Source: Oscheius onirici (taxonomy: Eukaryota > Nematoda > Chromadorea > Rhabditida > Rhabditidae). Taken from it: a stretch of 64,000 bases of DNA. The notes beneath the pieces are model-generated. The model ran no database searches. It was not told the DNA's origin and was given only the letters and a program-made list of their open reading frames with translations. Positions 21,050 to 31,096 of this stretch are shown here, one piece after another. How positions within the stretch are numbered: position 1 is the first letter of the stretch; each line of letters starts with the position of its first letter. The stretch lies in NCBI GenBank assembly GCA_932521025.1, contig OW051468.1, positions 744,064 through 808,063 of the forward strand, read 5' to 3'. The translations under genes and the position numbers were made by a program.

Positions 21050-24000
21050 CCAAACTGAGCGCCAGCTCTGACCAAACTGACCAAACTGAGCGCCAGCTCT
21101 GACAAAACTGAGCGCCAGATCTGACCAAACTGACCAAACTGAGCGCCAGATCTGACCAAACTGACCAAACCGAGCGCCAGATCTGACCAAACTGAGCGCC
21201 AGCTCTGACCAAACTGACCAAACTGAGCGCCAGATCTGACCAAACTGACCAAACTGAGCGCCAGATCTGACCAAACTGAGCGCCAGCTCTGACCAAACTG
21301 ACCAAACTGAGCGCCAGATCTGACCAAACTGACCAAACCGAGCGCCAGATCTGACCAAACTGAGCGCCAGCTCTGACCAAACTGACCAAACTGAGCGCCA
21401 GATCTGACCAAACTGACCAAACTGAGCGCCAGATCTGACCAAACTGAGCGCCAGCTCTGACCAAACTGACCAAACTGAGCGCCAGATCTGACCAAACTGA
21501 CCAAACTGAGCGCCAGATCTGACCAAACTGACCAAACTGAGCGCCAGATCTGACCAAACTGACCAAACTGAGCGCCAGCTCTGACCAAACTGACCAAACT
21601 GAGCGCCAGATCTGACCAAACTGACCAAACCGAGCGCCAGATCTGACCAAACTGAGCGCCAGCTCTGACCAAACTGACCAAACTGAGCGCCAGATCTGAC
21701 CAAACTGACCAAACCGAGCGCCAGATCTGACCAAACTGAGCGCCAGCTCTGACCAAACTGAGCGCCAGATCTGACCAAACTGACCAAACTCAGTTTGGTC
21801 AGATCTGGCGCTCAGTTTGGTCAGATCTGGCGCTCGGTTTGGTCAGAGCTGGCGCTCAGTTTGGTCAGTTTGGTCAGAGCTGGCGCTCAGTTTGGTCAGT
21901 TTGGTCAGATCTGGCGCTCAGTTTGGTCAGTTTGGTCAGAGCTGGCGCTCAGTTTGGTCAGTTTGGTCAGAGCTGGCGCTCAGTTTGGTCAGTTTGGTCA
22001 GATCTGGCGCTCAGTTTGGTCAGATCTGGCGCTCAGTTTGGTCAGATCTGGCGCTCAGTTTGGTCAGTTTGGTCAGAGCTGGCGCTCAGTTTGGTCAGTT
22101 TGGTCAGATCTGGCGCTCAGTTTGGTCAGTTTGGTCAGATCTGGCGCTCAGTTTGGTCAGTTTGGTCAGAGCTGGCGCTCAGTTTGGTCAGTTTGGTCAG
22201 AGCTGGCGCTCAGTTTGGTCAGTTTGGTCAGAGCTGGCGCTCAGTTTGGTCAGTTTGGTCAGATCTGGCGCTCAGTTTGGTCAGTTTGGTCAGAGCTGGC
22301 GCTCAGTTTGGTCAGTTTGGTCAGAGCTGGCGCTCAGTTTGGTCAGAGCTGGCGCTCAGTTTGGTCAGAGCTGGCGCTCAGTTTGGTCAGAGCTGGCGCT
22401 CAGTTTGGTCAGAGCTGGCGCTCAGTTTGGTCAGATCTGGCGCTCAGTTTGGTCAGAGCTGGCGCTCAGTTTGGTCAGTTTGGTCAGAGCTGGCGCTCAG
22501 TTTGGTCAGAGCTGGCGCTCAGTTTGGTCAGTTTGGTCAGATCTGGCGCTCAGTTTGGTCAGTTTGGTCAGAGCTGGCGCTCAGTTTGGTCAATTTGGTC
22601 AGAGCTGACGCTCAGTTTGGTCAGTTTGGTCAGAGCTGGCGCTCAGTTTGGTCAGAGCTGGCGCTCAGTTTGGTCAGTTTGGTCAGATCTGGCGCTCAGT
22701 TTGGTCAGTTTGGTCAGATCTGGCGCTCAGTTTGGTCAGTTTGGTCAGAGCTGGCGCTCAGTTTGGTCAGTTTGGTCAGAGCTGGCGCTCAGTTTGGTCA
22801 GTTTGGTCAGATCTGGCGCTCAGTTTGGTCAGATCTGGCGCTCAGTTTGGTCAGATCTGGCGCTCAGTTTGGTCAGTTTGGTCAGAGCTGGCGCTCAGTT
22901 TGGTCAGTTTGGTCAGATCTGGCGCTCAGTTTGGTCAGTTTGGTCAGATCTGGCGCTCAGTTTGGTCAGTTTGGTCAGAGCTGGCGCTCAGTTTGGTCAG
23001 TTTGGTCAGAGCTGGCGCTCAGTTTGGTCAGTTTGGTCAGAGCTGGCGCTCAGTTTGGTCAGTTTGGTCAGATCTGGCGCTCAGTTTGGTCAGTTTGGTC
23101 AGAGCTGGCGCTCAGTTTGGTCAGTTTGGTCAGAGCTGGCGCTCAGTTTGGTCAGAGCTGGCGCTCAGTTTGGTCAGAGCTGGCGCTCAGTTTGGTCAGA
23201 GCTGGCGCTCAGTTTGGTCAGAGCTGGCGCTCAGTTTGGTCAGATCTGGCGCTCAGTTTGGTCAGAGCTGGCGCTCAGTTTGGTCAGTTTGGTCAGAGCT
23301 GGCGCTCAGTTTGGTCAGAGCTGGCGCTCAGTTTGGTCAGTTTGGTCAGATCTGGCGCTCAGTTTGGTCAGTTTGGTCAGAGCTGGCGCTCAGTTTGGTC
23401 AATTTGGTCAGAGCTGACGCTCAGTTTGGTCAGTTTGGTCAGAGCTGGCGCTCAGTTTGGTCAGAGCTGGCGCTCAGTTTGGTCAGTTTGGTCAGATCTG
23501 GCGCTCAGTTTGGTCAGTTTGGTCAGATCTGGCGCTCAGTTTGGTCAGTTTGGTCAGAGCTGGCGCTCAGTTTGGTCAGTTTGGTCAGAGCTGGCGCTCA
23601 GTTTGGTCAGTTTGGTCAGAGCTGGCGCTCGGTTTGGTCAGATCTGGCGCTCGGTTTGGTCAGAGCTGGCGCTCAGTTTGGTCAGATCTGGCGCTCAGTT
23701 TGGTCAGTTTGGTCAGAGCTGGCGCTCAGTTTGGTCAGTTTGGTCAGAGCTGGCGCTCGGTTTGGTCAGATCTGGCGCTCGGTTTGGTCAGAGCTGGCGC
23801 TCGGTTTGGTCAGATCTGGCGCTCAGTTTGGTCAGTTTGGTCAGAGCTGGCGCTCGGTTTGGTCAGAGCTGGCGCTCGGTTTGGTCAGATCTGGCGCTCG
23901 GTTTGGTCAGAGCTGGCGCTCGGTTTGGTCAGATCTGGCGCTCAGTTTGGTCAGTTTGGTCAGAGCTGGCGCTCGGTTTGGTCAGAGCTGGCGCTCAGTT

Positions 24001-26117
24001 TGGTCAGTTTGGTCAGAGCTGGCGCTCGGTTTGGTCAGAGCTGGCGCTCAGTTTGGTCAGTTTGGTCAGAGCTGGCGCTCAGTTTGGTCAGAGCTGGCGC
24101 TCAGTTTGGTCAGTTTGGTCAGAGCTGGCGCTCGGTTTGGTCAGAGCTGGCGCTCAGTTTGGTCAGTTTGGTCAGAGCTGGCGCTCAGTTTGGTCAGAGC
24201 TGGCGCTCAGTTTGGTCAGAGCTGGCGCTCAGTTTGGTCAGTTTGGTCAGAGCTGGCGCTCGGTTTGGTCAGAGCTGGCGCTCAGTTTGGTCAGTTTGGT
24301 TAGAGCTGGCGCTCAGTTTGGTCAGAGCTGGCGCTCAGTTTGGTCAGTTTGGTCAGAGCTGGCGCTCAGTTTGGTCAGTTTGGTCAGAGCTGGCGCTCAG
24401 TTTGGTCAGTTTGGTCAGAGCTGGCGCTCAGTTTGGTCAGTTTGGTCAGAGCTGGCGCTCAGTTTGGTCAGTTTGGTCAGAGCTGGCGCTCAGTTTGGTC
24501 AGAGCTGGCGCTCGGTTTGGTCAGAGCTGGCGCTCAGTTTGGTCAGTTTGGTCAGAGCTGGCGCTCGGTTTGGTCAGAGCTGGCGCTCAGTTTGGTCAGT
24601 TTGGTCAGAGCTGGCGCTCGGTTTGGTCAGAGCTGGCGCTCAGTTTGGTCAGTTTGGTCAGAGCTGGCGCTCAGTTTGGTCAGAGCTGGCGCTCAGTTTG
24701 GTCAGAGCTGGCGCTCAGTTTGGTCAGTTTGGTCAGAGCTGGCGCTCGGTTTGGTCAGATCTGGCGCTCAGTTTGGTCAGTTTGGTCAGAGCTGGCGCTC
24801 AGTTTGGTCAGTTTGGTCAGAGCTGGCGCTCAGTTTGGTCAGAGCTGGCGCTCGGTTTGGTCAGTTTGGTCAGAGCTGGCGCTCGGTTTGGTCAGAGCTG
24901 GCGCTCAGTTTGGTCAGTTTGGTCAGAGCTGGCGCTCAGTTTGGTCAGTTTGGTCAGATCTGGCGCTCAGTTTGGTCAGTTTGGTCAGATCTGGCGCTCA
25001 GTTTGGTCAGTTTGGTCAGAGCTGGCGCTCAGTTTGGTCAGTTTGGTCAGAGCTGGCGCTCAGTTTGGTCAGTTTGGTCAGAGCTGGCGCTCAGTTTGGT
25101 CAGTTTGGTCAGAGCTGGCGCTCGGTTTGGTCAGATCTGGCGCTCGGTTTGGTCAGAGCTGGCGCTCAGTTTGGTCAGAGCTGGCGCTCGGTTTGGTCAG
25201 ATCTGGCGCTCAGTTTGGTCAGTTTGGTCAGAGCTGGCGCTCAGTTTGGTCAGTTTGGTCAGAGCTGGCGCTCGGTTTGGTCAGAGCTGGCGCTCGGTTT
25301 GGTCAGAGCTGGCGCTCAGTTTGGTCAGTTTGGTCAGAGCTGGCGCTCAGTTTGGTCAGTTTGGTCAGAGCTGGCGCTCGGTTTGGTCAGATCTGGCGCT
25401 CGGTTTGGTCAGAGCTGGCGCTCAGTTTGGTCAGAGCTGGCGCTCAGTTTGGTCAGAGCTGGCGCTCGGTTTGGTCAGATCTGGCGCTCGGTTTGGTCAG
25501 TTTGGTCAGAGCTGGCGCTCAGTTTGGTCAGTTTGGTCAGAGCTGGCGCTCGGTTTGGTCAGATCTGGCGCTCGGTTTGGTCAGAGCTGGCGCTCAGTTT
25601 GGTCAGTTTGGTCAGATCTGGCGCTCAGTTTGGTCAGTTTGGTCAGAGCTGGCGCTCAGTTTGGTCAGATCTGGCGCTCAGTTTGGTCAGTTTGGTCAGA
25701 GCTGGCGCTCAGTTTGGTCAGTTTGGTCAGAGCTGGCGCTCAGTTTGGTCAGATCTGGCGCTCAGTTTGGTCAGTTTGGTCAGAGCTGGCGCTCAGTTTG
25801 GTCAGTTTGGTCAGAGCTGGCGCTCAGTTTGGTCAGTTTGGTCAGAGCTGGCGCTCAGTTTGGTCAGTTTGGTCAGAGCTGGCGCTCAGTTTGGTCAGTT
25901 TGGTCAGAGCTGGCGCTCAGTTTGGTCAGATCTGGCGCTCAGTTTGGTCAGTTTGGTCAGAGCTGGCGCTCAGTTTGGTCAGTTTGGTCAGAGCTGGCGC
26001 TCAGTTTGGTCAGTTTGGTCAGAGCTGGCGCTCAGTTTGGTCAGATCTGGCGCTCAGTTTGATCAGTTTGGTCAGAGCAGACGCTCTGTTTGGCCAGTTT
26101 GGCAGGCGCTCAGTTTT
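21050..26117. repeat. 5.07-kb inverted satellite array of 22/31-bp units
   Basis: The plus-strand unit is GGTCAGAGCTGGCGCTCAGTTT (22 bp), or the same with an extra GGTCAGTTT (31 bp). Units differ mainly at two positions (agAGct/agATct and ctcAg/ctcGg) plus the 9-bp insert. From 21050 to 21790 units run in reverse; at a 23-bp palindrome centred on 21791 the array flips and runs forward to about 26117, where units degrade. Roughly 190 units in all. A rare variant (CAATTTGGTC...CTGACGCTC) occurs at 22591 and 23400, and the unit order from 21839 is repeated from 22648, so there is an 809-bp higher-order period. Neither unit length is a multiple of 3 and no frame has a stop, so all three frames stay open. 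The left edge lies 16 nt upstream of an Ago2 3' splice site. Confidence 0.97.
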
Positions 26118-26899
26118 GTTTATGCTATCCAACCAATTTGTCTATGCAAGCCAATAAAATCTACTATCAGTTACACTTTTTTCCTATACTTAGCAGCGGG
26201 TGTTCTCTTTACTTCGAACCAGCAATTATAGTCCATCCAAATTCTACTGAGAATAATTGAATCTTTAAAAAAAGCGTCTGACGTTTTGAGAGTCTGGAAA
26301 GTGCTAAAGTTGAATGTCATCTAATCGGAGCTTATGTTCACTTTCGATTTCTACGCGTTTCGATTTTATCTTTGTCTTGCTCCTCCCTTATCATTCAGGC
26401 AGACTTTGTCAAGACTACATGATGAGAGGCGGTCCCACGTCTTGAGTCAGTTCTCATTTCATTTTGTTTTTCCTTTTCTATTACATTTTTAACGAGGACA
26501 GAACGCAAGCAAGGGCAAACACATTTGGATCTCGCTGAAAAGCTTTTTCTTACGCTGCTTTAGTACAGGTTAAAGAAACTCAGATACGAGTCTTTTTGCT
26601 TCTCCTATATTTTTTTCAAATCAAAGTTGCCGATCTGACTGGTACCAGAATTCTGCAATATTCATTCTCTGCTCTTTCCAACCTGGGAAATCAGTTTGCA
26701 TCTGTCACGACACTTCTCTGCGTCTACAACACATTTCTCCCCCTTTTCTAGGCTTTGGAGAAATGGCTCAAGTGGGGAGAAGTGTGCAAAGGGTATAAAA
26801 GTCGCAGGTGCACAATTGTTATTATACCTGTGGTCTCCTCTCTTTCCTCTTTCTGCGAAAGGCGTCCCCAGTCAAGTTAGTCAGTGTCAATAAGCTGGC
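26118..26899. other. right flank of the satellite and fusion-gene upstream region
   Basis: Contains a copy of the 17180-17220 motif at 26229-26270. A stretch at 26420-26452 (CATGATGAGAGGCGGTCCCA onward) resembles 34178-34206 beside the zinc-finger promoter. A first TATA element GGGTATAAAAGTCGC lies at about 26787. No exon is supported. Confidence 0.5.
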
Positions 26900-27098
26900 G
26901 TGAAGAAATAGAGGAGGGGTATAAAAGTTGCAAACAGGTGTTCAAATTTCAGTCTACCTTGGGTTTCTCCCCGTGTTTTATCTCTTTGACAGATTTCCCT
27001 TTTTATCCTTTCTCCTACTTGAATTGGAAAATCAGAAAGAGGGAAACCCCTCATCATTTCATTTTTCAAAAAATGAACAGTAGTGGATTGAACTGGGC
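26900..27098 (+). promoter_or_regulatory. 199-bp promoter/5' leader segment, copy A
   Basis: Contains GAGGGGTATAAAAGTTGC (TATA at about 26918) and about 180 bp of transcribed-looking leader. It is nearly identical to 33975-34173; I count about five to seven differences. It lies 94 bp upstream of the fusion-gene ATG, with a TTTCAG acceptor between them. Confidence 0.8.
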
Positions 27099-27191
27099 TT
27101 GTGTCAAGATTCGTATATACTCAGACATCTTGCCGTGGCGAAAGGCCCCTTCTCTTTGTTGCTCATTTAAACAATTCGGTTTCAGGCTAAA

Positions 27192-30100
27192 ATGGTTCAA
27201 AGCAGTGCTCCATCTGCCGCTACAGAACTGCAGAAGACTCAAAGCAGTCATTCTGACTCAGCAATAACTGAAGGCATCGCAAATATTTCTAATGAAGTAA
27301 GTGATTATTTAAATACAAAAAAAATAGAAACTTAGGAAGAAGAAAATATTGCCGGTGTTTCGCGTAAAGCCTTCAAAGAACAAATGGAAAACACAGCTAA
27401 TCTGAAACATGTGCGTAATGTTTATTGTTGTTTGTTATAAATGATTCAGGCTGAAGAAACGAGTACTCCTGGAGCTGAGCCATCAGAACGTCGCGTTTAC
27501 CGATACAATGTTCGCAATATGACATACGACGGTGGTTTCGAAAATGAACCAAGCGACGAGTGAGTTAAATATTGTCAATAATTTTCTCAGTATCTTTTTC
27601 AATAATCTCCTGTTCCCGGCTTTTCACAGATCAAATTTTCAGCTGCATCCAATGGAAAGCGGCAAAACGAGCTATTCTTAAAACCGAAAAACGACCTATA
27701 CTTAAAGCCGGAATGGAAAAGATACTTTTGAAAAACGAAACGTGCATCTACGACATCAACAATAGATGCATTTTTGTGACAGGCAATCTGGATGAACGAC
27801 TTGCCCAGGTATCTTCTTATATTTTCTTGAAATGAATAGCTTCATTCTGGGAAAACGAGTTGTTTTTTGTAACTGGGCCCGACACCAAGTTTCCAAAATC
27901 AAGTAGTTATATTTTTGCATTATCTTCAATGTCTTCTTGCTTTTGAAAAAGATCTTGCCGTTGCCCAGTTTACAAAACATTTCAAAGAAATAATGGTTTT
28001 TGTTTTAGCTCACCAACAAGACTATTTCTTTGCCCGAAATGGAAATTTTCTTTGATGTCGGAGAATGGAACAATGCGCCATATCTGGTCGGACCCTCGCT
28101 TGAACTTCGTGCAACTGACCAGGAACCTCGGTCTTTTACCTTCACTAAATTCTACGAAGTAATAGATGAACTAATCTTCTTGAAGGCGGATAGAACTCTC
28201 GAGTTGCTGACCATGTCACCAACTATTTATGCTGTCTGTACCACTGAAGGCAACAACACAATACAGACTGCAGCTAGGCCTCTGAATAGACCTGAATCGC
28301 CTCTCCAAATCTGCCACTTCAATTGTAAAACAATGAAAACGCCAGAAAACCTGCTGCAAATGAAGAAAGAGCTTGACAAAATCGGTTGTGATGTGGCCGG
28401 ACTTGCGGAAACTTACAGGAAAAACTCTGCCGTCATGACTTCAGGATGGAAATTTTTCAGCTCTGAAGACAGTCAGTTAAAGCCAGGAGTAGGATTTCTC
28501 GTGGGTCCTCGATTGGCAAATAGTGCTATCTTCCTCCCGTATAGCACGAGATTGGCTGCGCTACAACTTCCCGAGCAGAAACTATTTCTAGTTGAGGCAT
28601 ATGCTCCGACTAATACATACATCGATGATGCTTACAACAAATTCATGAGCGAAGTACAGCTGGTTTGCTGCAGTAAACCATCTGGCTACCGTCCCATTCT
28701 CTTGGGAGACTTCAATGCTCGAGTAAAAAGGAACGACACCAACGAGGACATTGTCGGTGCTTATACGTGTGGCGATGGAAACGACAGAGGAGAAATTCTG
28801 GTGGAATTTTGTCGAGAACAAGGACTTCATCTCCTCAATACCTTCCAAACTACAGACTACCCGGAACAAAGATGGACACATCACAGATTGGCGGGTGATA
28901 AACAGAAAGCACAGATAGATTACTTTGCTTCCAACACCTTCGACGATGACGAAGAAGCTGTTGTGATACCAAAGGAAACGTTCAACTACAAGCCGAATGG
29001 TAACGATATACGCGACCACCGCTTGCTGAGACTTTCTATTCCTTTTCCGACAGCAACGAAGGTCACAGACGAGGAAGAAGCTACGACCAGCACACCCGAG
29101 ACAAGTATCCTAAAACAGTATGTGAACTGCAAACATTTTGCTCCAAACCTCTGTAAGATGACTGTTCAAGAAGAAGATCGTGTTCAAGAAGAACTAAAAA
29201 TTCTTTATCAAAATGTAGTTACCACGGTTGACAACGGAACTATAGAACACCTTCATTGCCTCAAAATGATCATCCAGAAATTTTTGCAGAGCAAGCAACC
29301 ATTATTTGCGGCTTTTCTGGAATGCAGAAAATTTGCACTCTTTCCTCGCCCCCTGAAAGCAGGACTTCAAATGGCGATTTCTAAACTTAATCGAGGAAAA
29401 AACATCGTCGGTCTAGACATCAACGGAAGACCGTTGAAACAGTTGACATTAGGAGACAGCGTCATTTTATTGGCCACATCAAAACAGAACCTTGTAAAGA
29501 TGCTAACCAAAATGATTGTCGCTCTACAAACCGAAGGCCTGAAGCTTGACAAAGAAAAAACAGTTTTGATGTCAAGCAAGGAGAAGTTGGAAAAACCCGT
29601 CATCATAGAATCCGAGGAGTTCAAGTTTTCACCCTTCTACATCTACCTTGGGTGCAGAATCAGTTTTTTCATTGATAAAAAGCAAAGTTTGAAAGGAGAT
29701 GGTCAAGAATTGAAAAGAAGAATCTCGCTCGGACACGCAGCTTTCAACAAGTTGAGGCCCTTTTTTTACAGTCGCCTTCTTTCAATGGAGCAGAAACGAA
29801 CATTGTTCGAATCAACAGTGTCAACAATTGTTCTCTACGGTTGCGAAACATGGACTCTAGATGCTGACGCTAAAAAATGGCTGCAATCAAGCTACCGTCG
29901 ATTTGTGAGCAAAGTGTTAGGAATTGTCAACTTAGACAAATGGGAAACTGAGGATATAATTAAGGCTACAGAAATCGAAAGCTGGCTCCAGCTGGCCGCA
30001 TTGAGGAAGCTGCAGTTTGCCTCAAAGATTTTCTCCAGACCAGCAGACAATTGGACCCTCACCATTACTGAATGGAACCCAAAAGGAACAGTAGGAAATC

Positions 30101-30210
30101 CCACGAAATGGATACATGACTGTGAGAATCCTCAGGACGCTCTGAAGTATTGGTTTGGAGCTGACAGGAAGGTGGACAGATTGCAGTTGATTGCAACAGA
30201 CGTGTGTTAA
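27192..30210 (+). CDS. chimeric gene: Argonaute N-terminal region fused to retrotransposon endonuclease and reverse-transcriptase remnant
   Basis: Predicted 885 aa from exons 27192-27296, 27336-27410, 27450-27559, 27643-27808, 28009-30210. Residues about 75-220 are Argonaute-like: VYRYNVRNM, ILKAGMEKILLKNE, FVTGNLDERL, SFTFTKFYEV and ELLTMSPTI line up with Ago1, and the intron at GA|C keeps the Ago1/Ago2 position and phase. The frame then runs straight into an endonuclease/exonuclease/phosphatase domain (about 250-490) with FNCKTM, LAETY, YAPT, GDFNAR and RDHRLL, so the expected metal and catalytic residues are present. The RT part (about 585-880) is damaged: AFLECRK replaces the usual F-x-D-Y-RKAFD, a block after it is deleted, and YADD reads TLGD. 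No PAZ-end, MID or PIWI follows. It runs from a TATA promoter duplicated at 33975. Activity is unknown; the long open frame despite an inactive RT is the notable point. Confidence 0.78.
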
Positions 30211-30391
30211 ACAAAAAACATATTATTAACCTTTTTCAGGCTGGAAATCCCACGAACTGGATACATGACTGGAAGAATCCTCAGGACACTCTGAAGTATT
30301 GGTTTGGAGCTGACAGGAATGTGGACAGATTGCAGTTGTTTGCAACAGACGTGTGTTAAACAAAAGACATGTTATTAACCTTTTTCAGGCT
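30092..30391 (+). repeat. 150-bp tandem duplication of the fusion gene's 3' end
   Basis: 30092-30241 and 30242-30391 are nearly identical. Each contains the C-terminal codons (GNPT..WIHD ... LQL.ATDVC), the stop TAA, and a TTTTTCAG. The second copy is outside the open frame. Confidence 0.85.
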
Positions 30392-31096
30392 TGCCCTTGC
30401 GGAGACGATTTCGTCTGGAGAGCTGTCTTGCGTGTCTGTTCCAAAGAGTCTGTCAATACTGATCAAGACATCTCGATTGTCAGTATAAAAAACTTTGAGG
30501 CACTAACCTTGCAATTTAAGGACCCATCCATCAGCTCGACAGTTAACTTGACCAATAAGCGGTGCTTCTTGGGAGTCATGCTGGGACAGCTACGAGTATC
30601 TGGTTTTTGCTCCTTTGTTATATTTCTGTTAACTTGTCACAAAGAATACAGTGTCTCTCTTTTCTCCTCTTTTTTTCCTCCGTCGATCTCTTATGCGAGA
30701 CGCCTAAAAACGAGCCATCTGCTACTCGCAGAGCTCAGCTGCAATAAATACACGTTTGCTGAGACTTTCTATTCCCTTTCTCTTGGTTAGAAAACCCCTC
30801 ACTTTTGGCAAATCGCATTTTTCGCGGCCAAAAACTACTTTCTGAACTTTTCGATGTTCTAGAAAGTTATAGTTTTTGATTTGTTCTACAACTTTTCAGA
30901 ACACAAGGTTGGCAACGCCCTTCCAGGGCTAAAGTAGAAATCCATGACTTCGGTCTGTCACGGAGCCCTAGTCGTGGTTTCCCTTACATTCCTCCTTTGT
31001 TACTCTCCTCCAGTCACTCTCCCTGACCCTCCAAAGAAACTACCAAAATTGTATTGGAAGCCGCTCCCTCCCAAGCATAATTTTAAAATGTAGGAG
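30392..31096. other. unassigned stretch, possible orphan exon
   Basis: From 30389, right after TTTTTCAG, about 60 codons stay open (ACPCGDDFVWRAVLRVC ...). I cannot match them to any family. An ACAAAGTTATAG-type fold-back is at 30845-30902. A short degenerate duplication (CCCTCCAAAGAAACTA) lies at 31030 and 31195. No firm gene. Confidence 0.3.

Noticed and set aside
21839..26062. 1407-residue repetitive protein as a real gene
   Set aside because: The open frame follows from a stop-free unit in every phase; there is no proper start, splice or C-terminal context. Kept only as a finding to test.
21050..26117. CRISPR-like array of repeats with spacers
   Set aside because: There are no unique spacers; the 9-bp length difference is part of the repeat itself, the orientation flips, and the surrounding genes are intron-rich nematode genes.
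30353..30790. 145-codon frame after the fusion gene as a separate protein
   Set aside because: No ATG supports the start and there is no family match. The first 60 codons are noted only as a possible alternative terminal exon.
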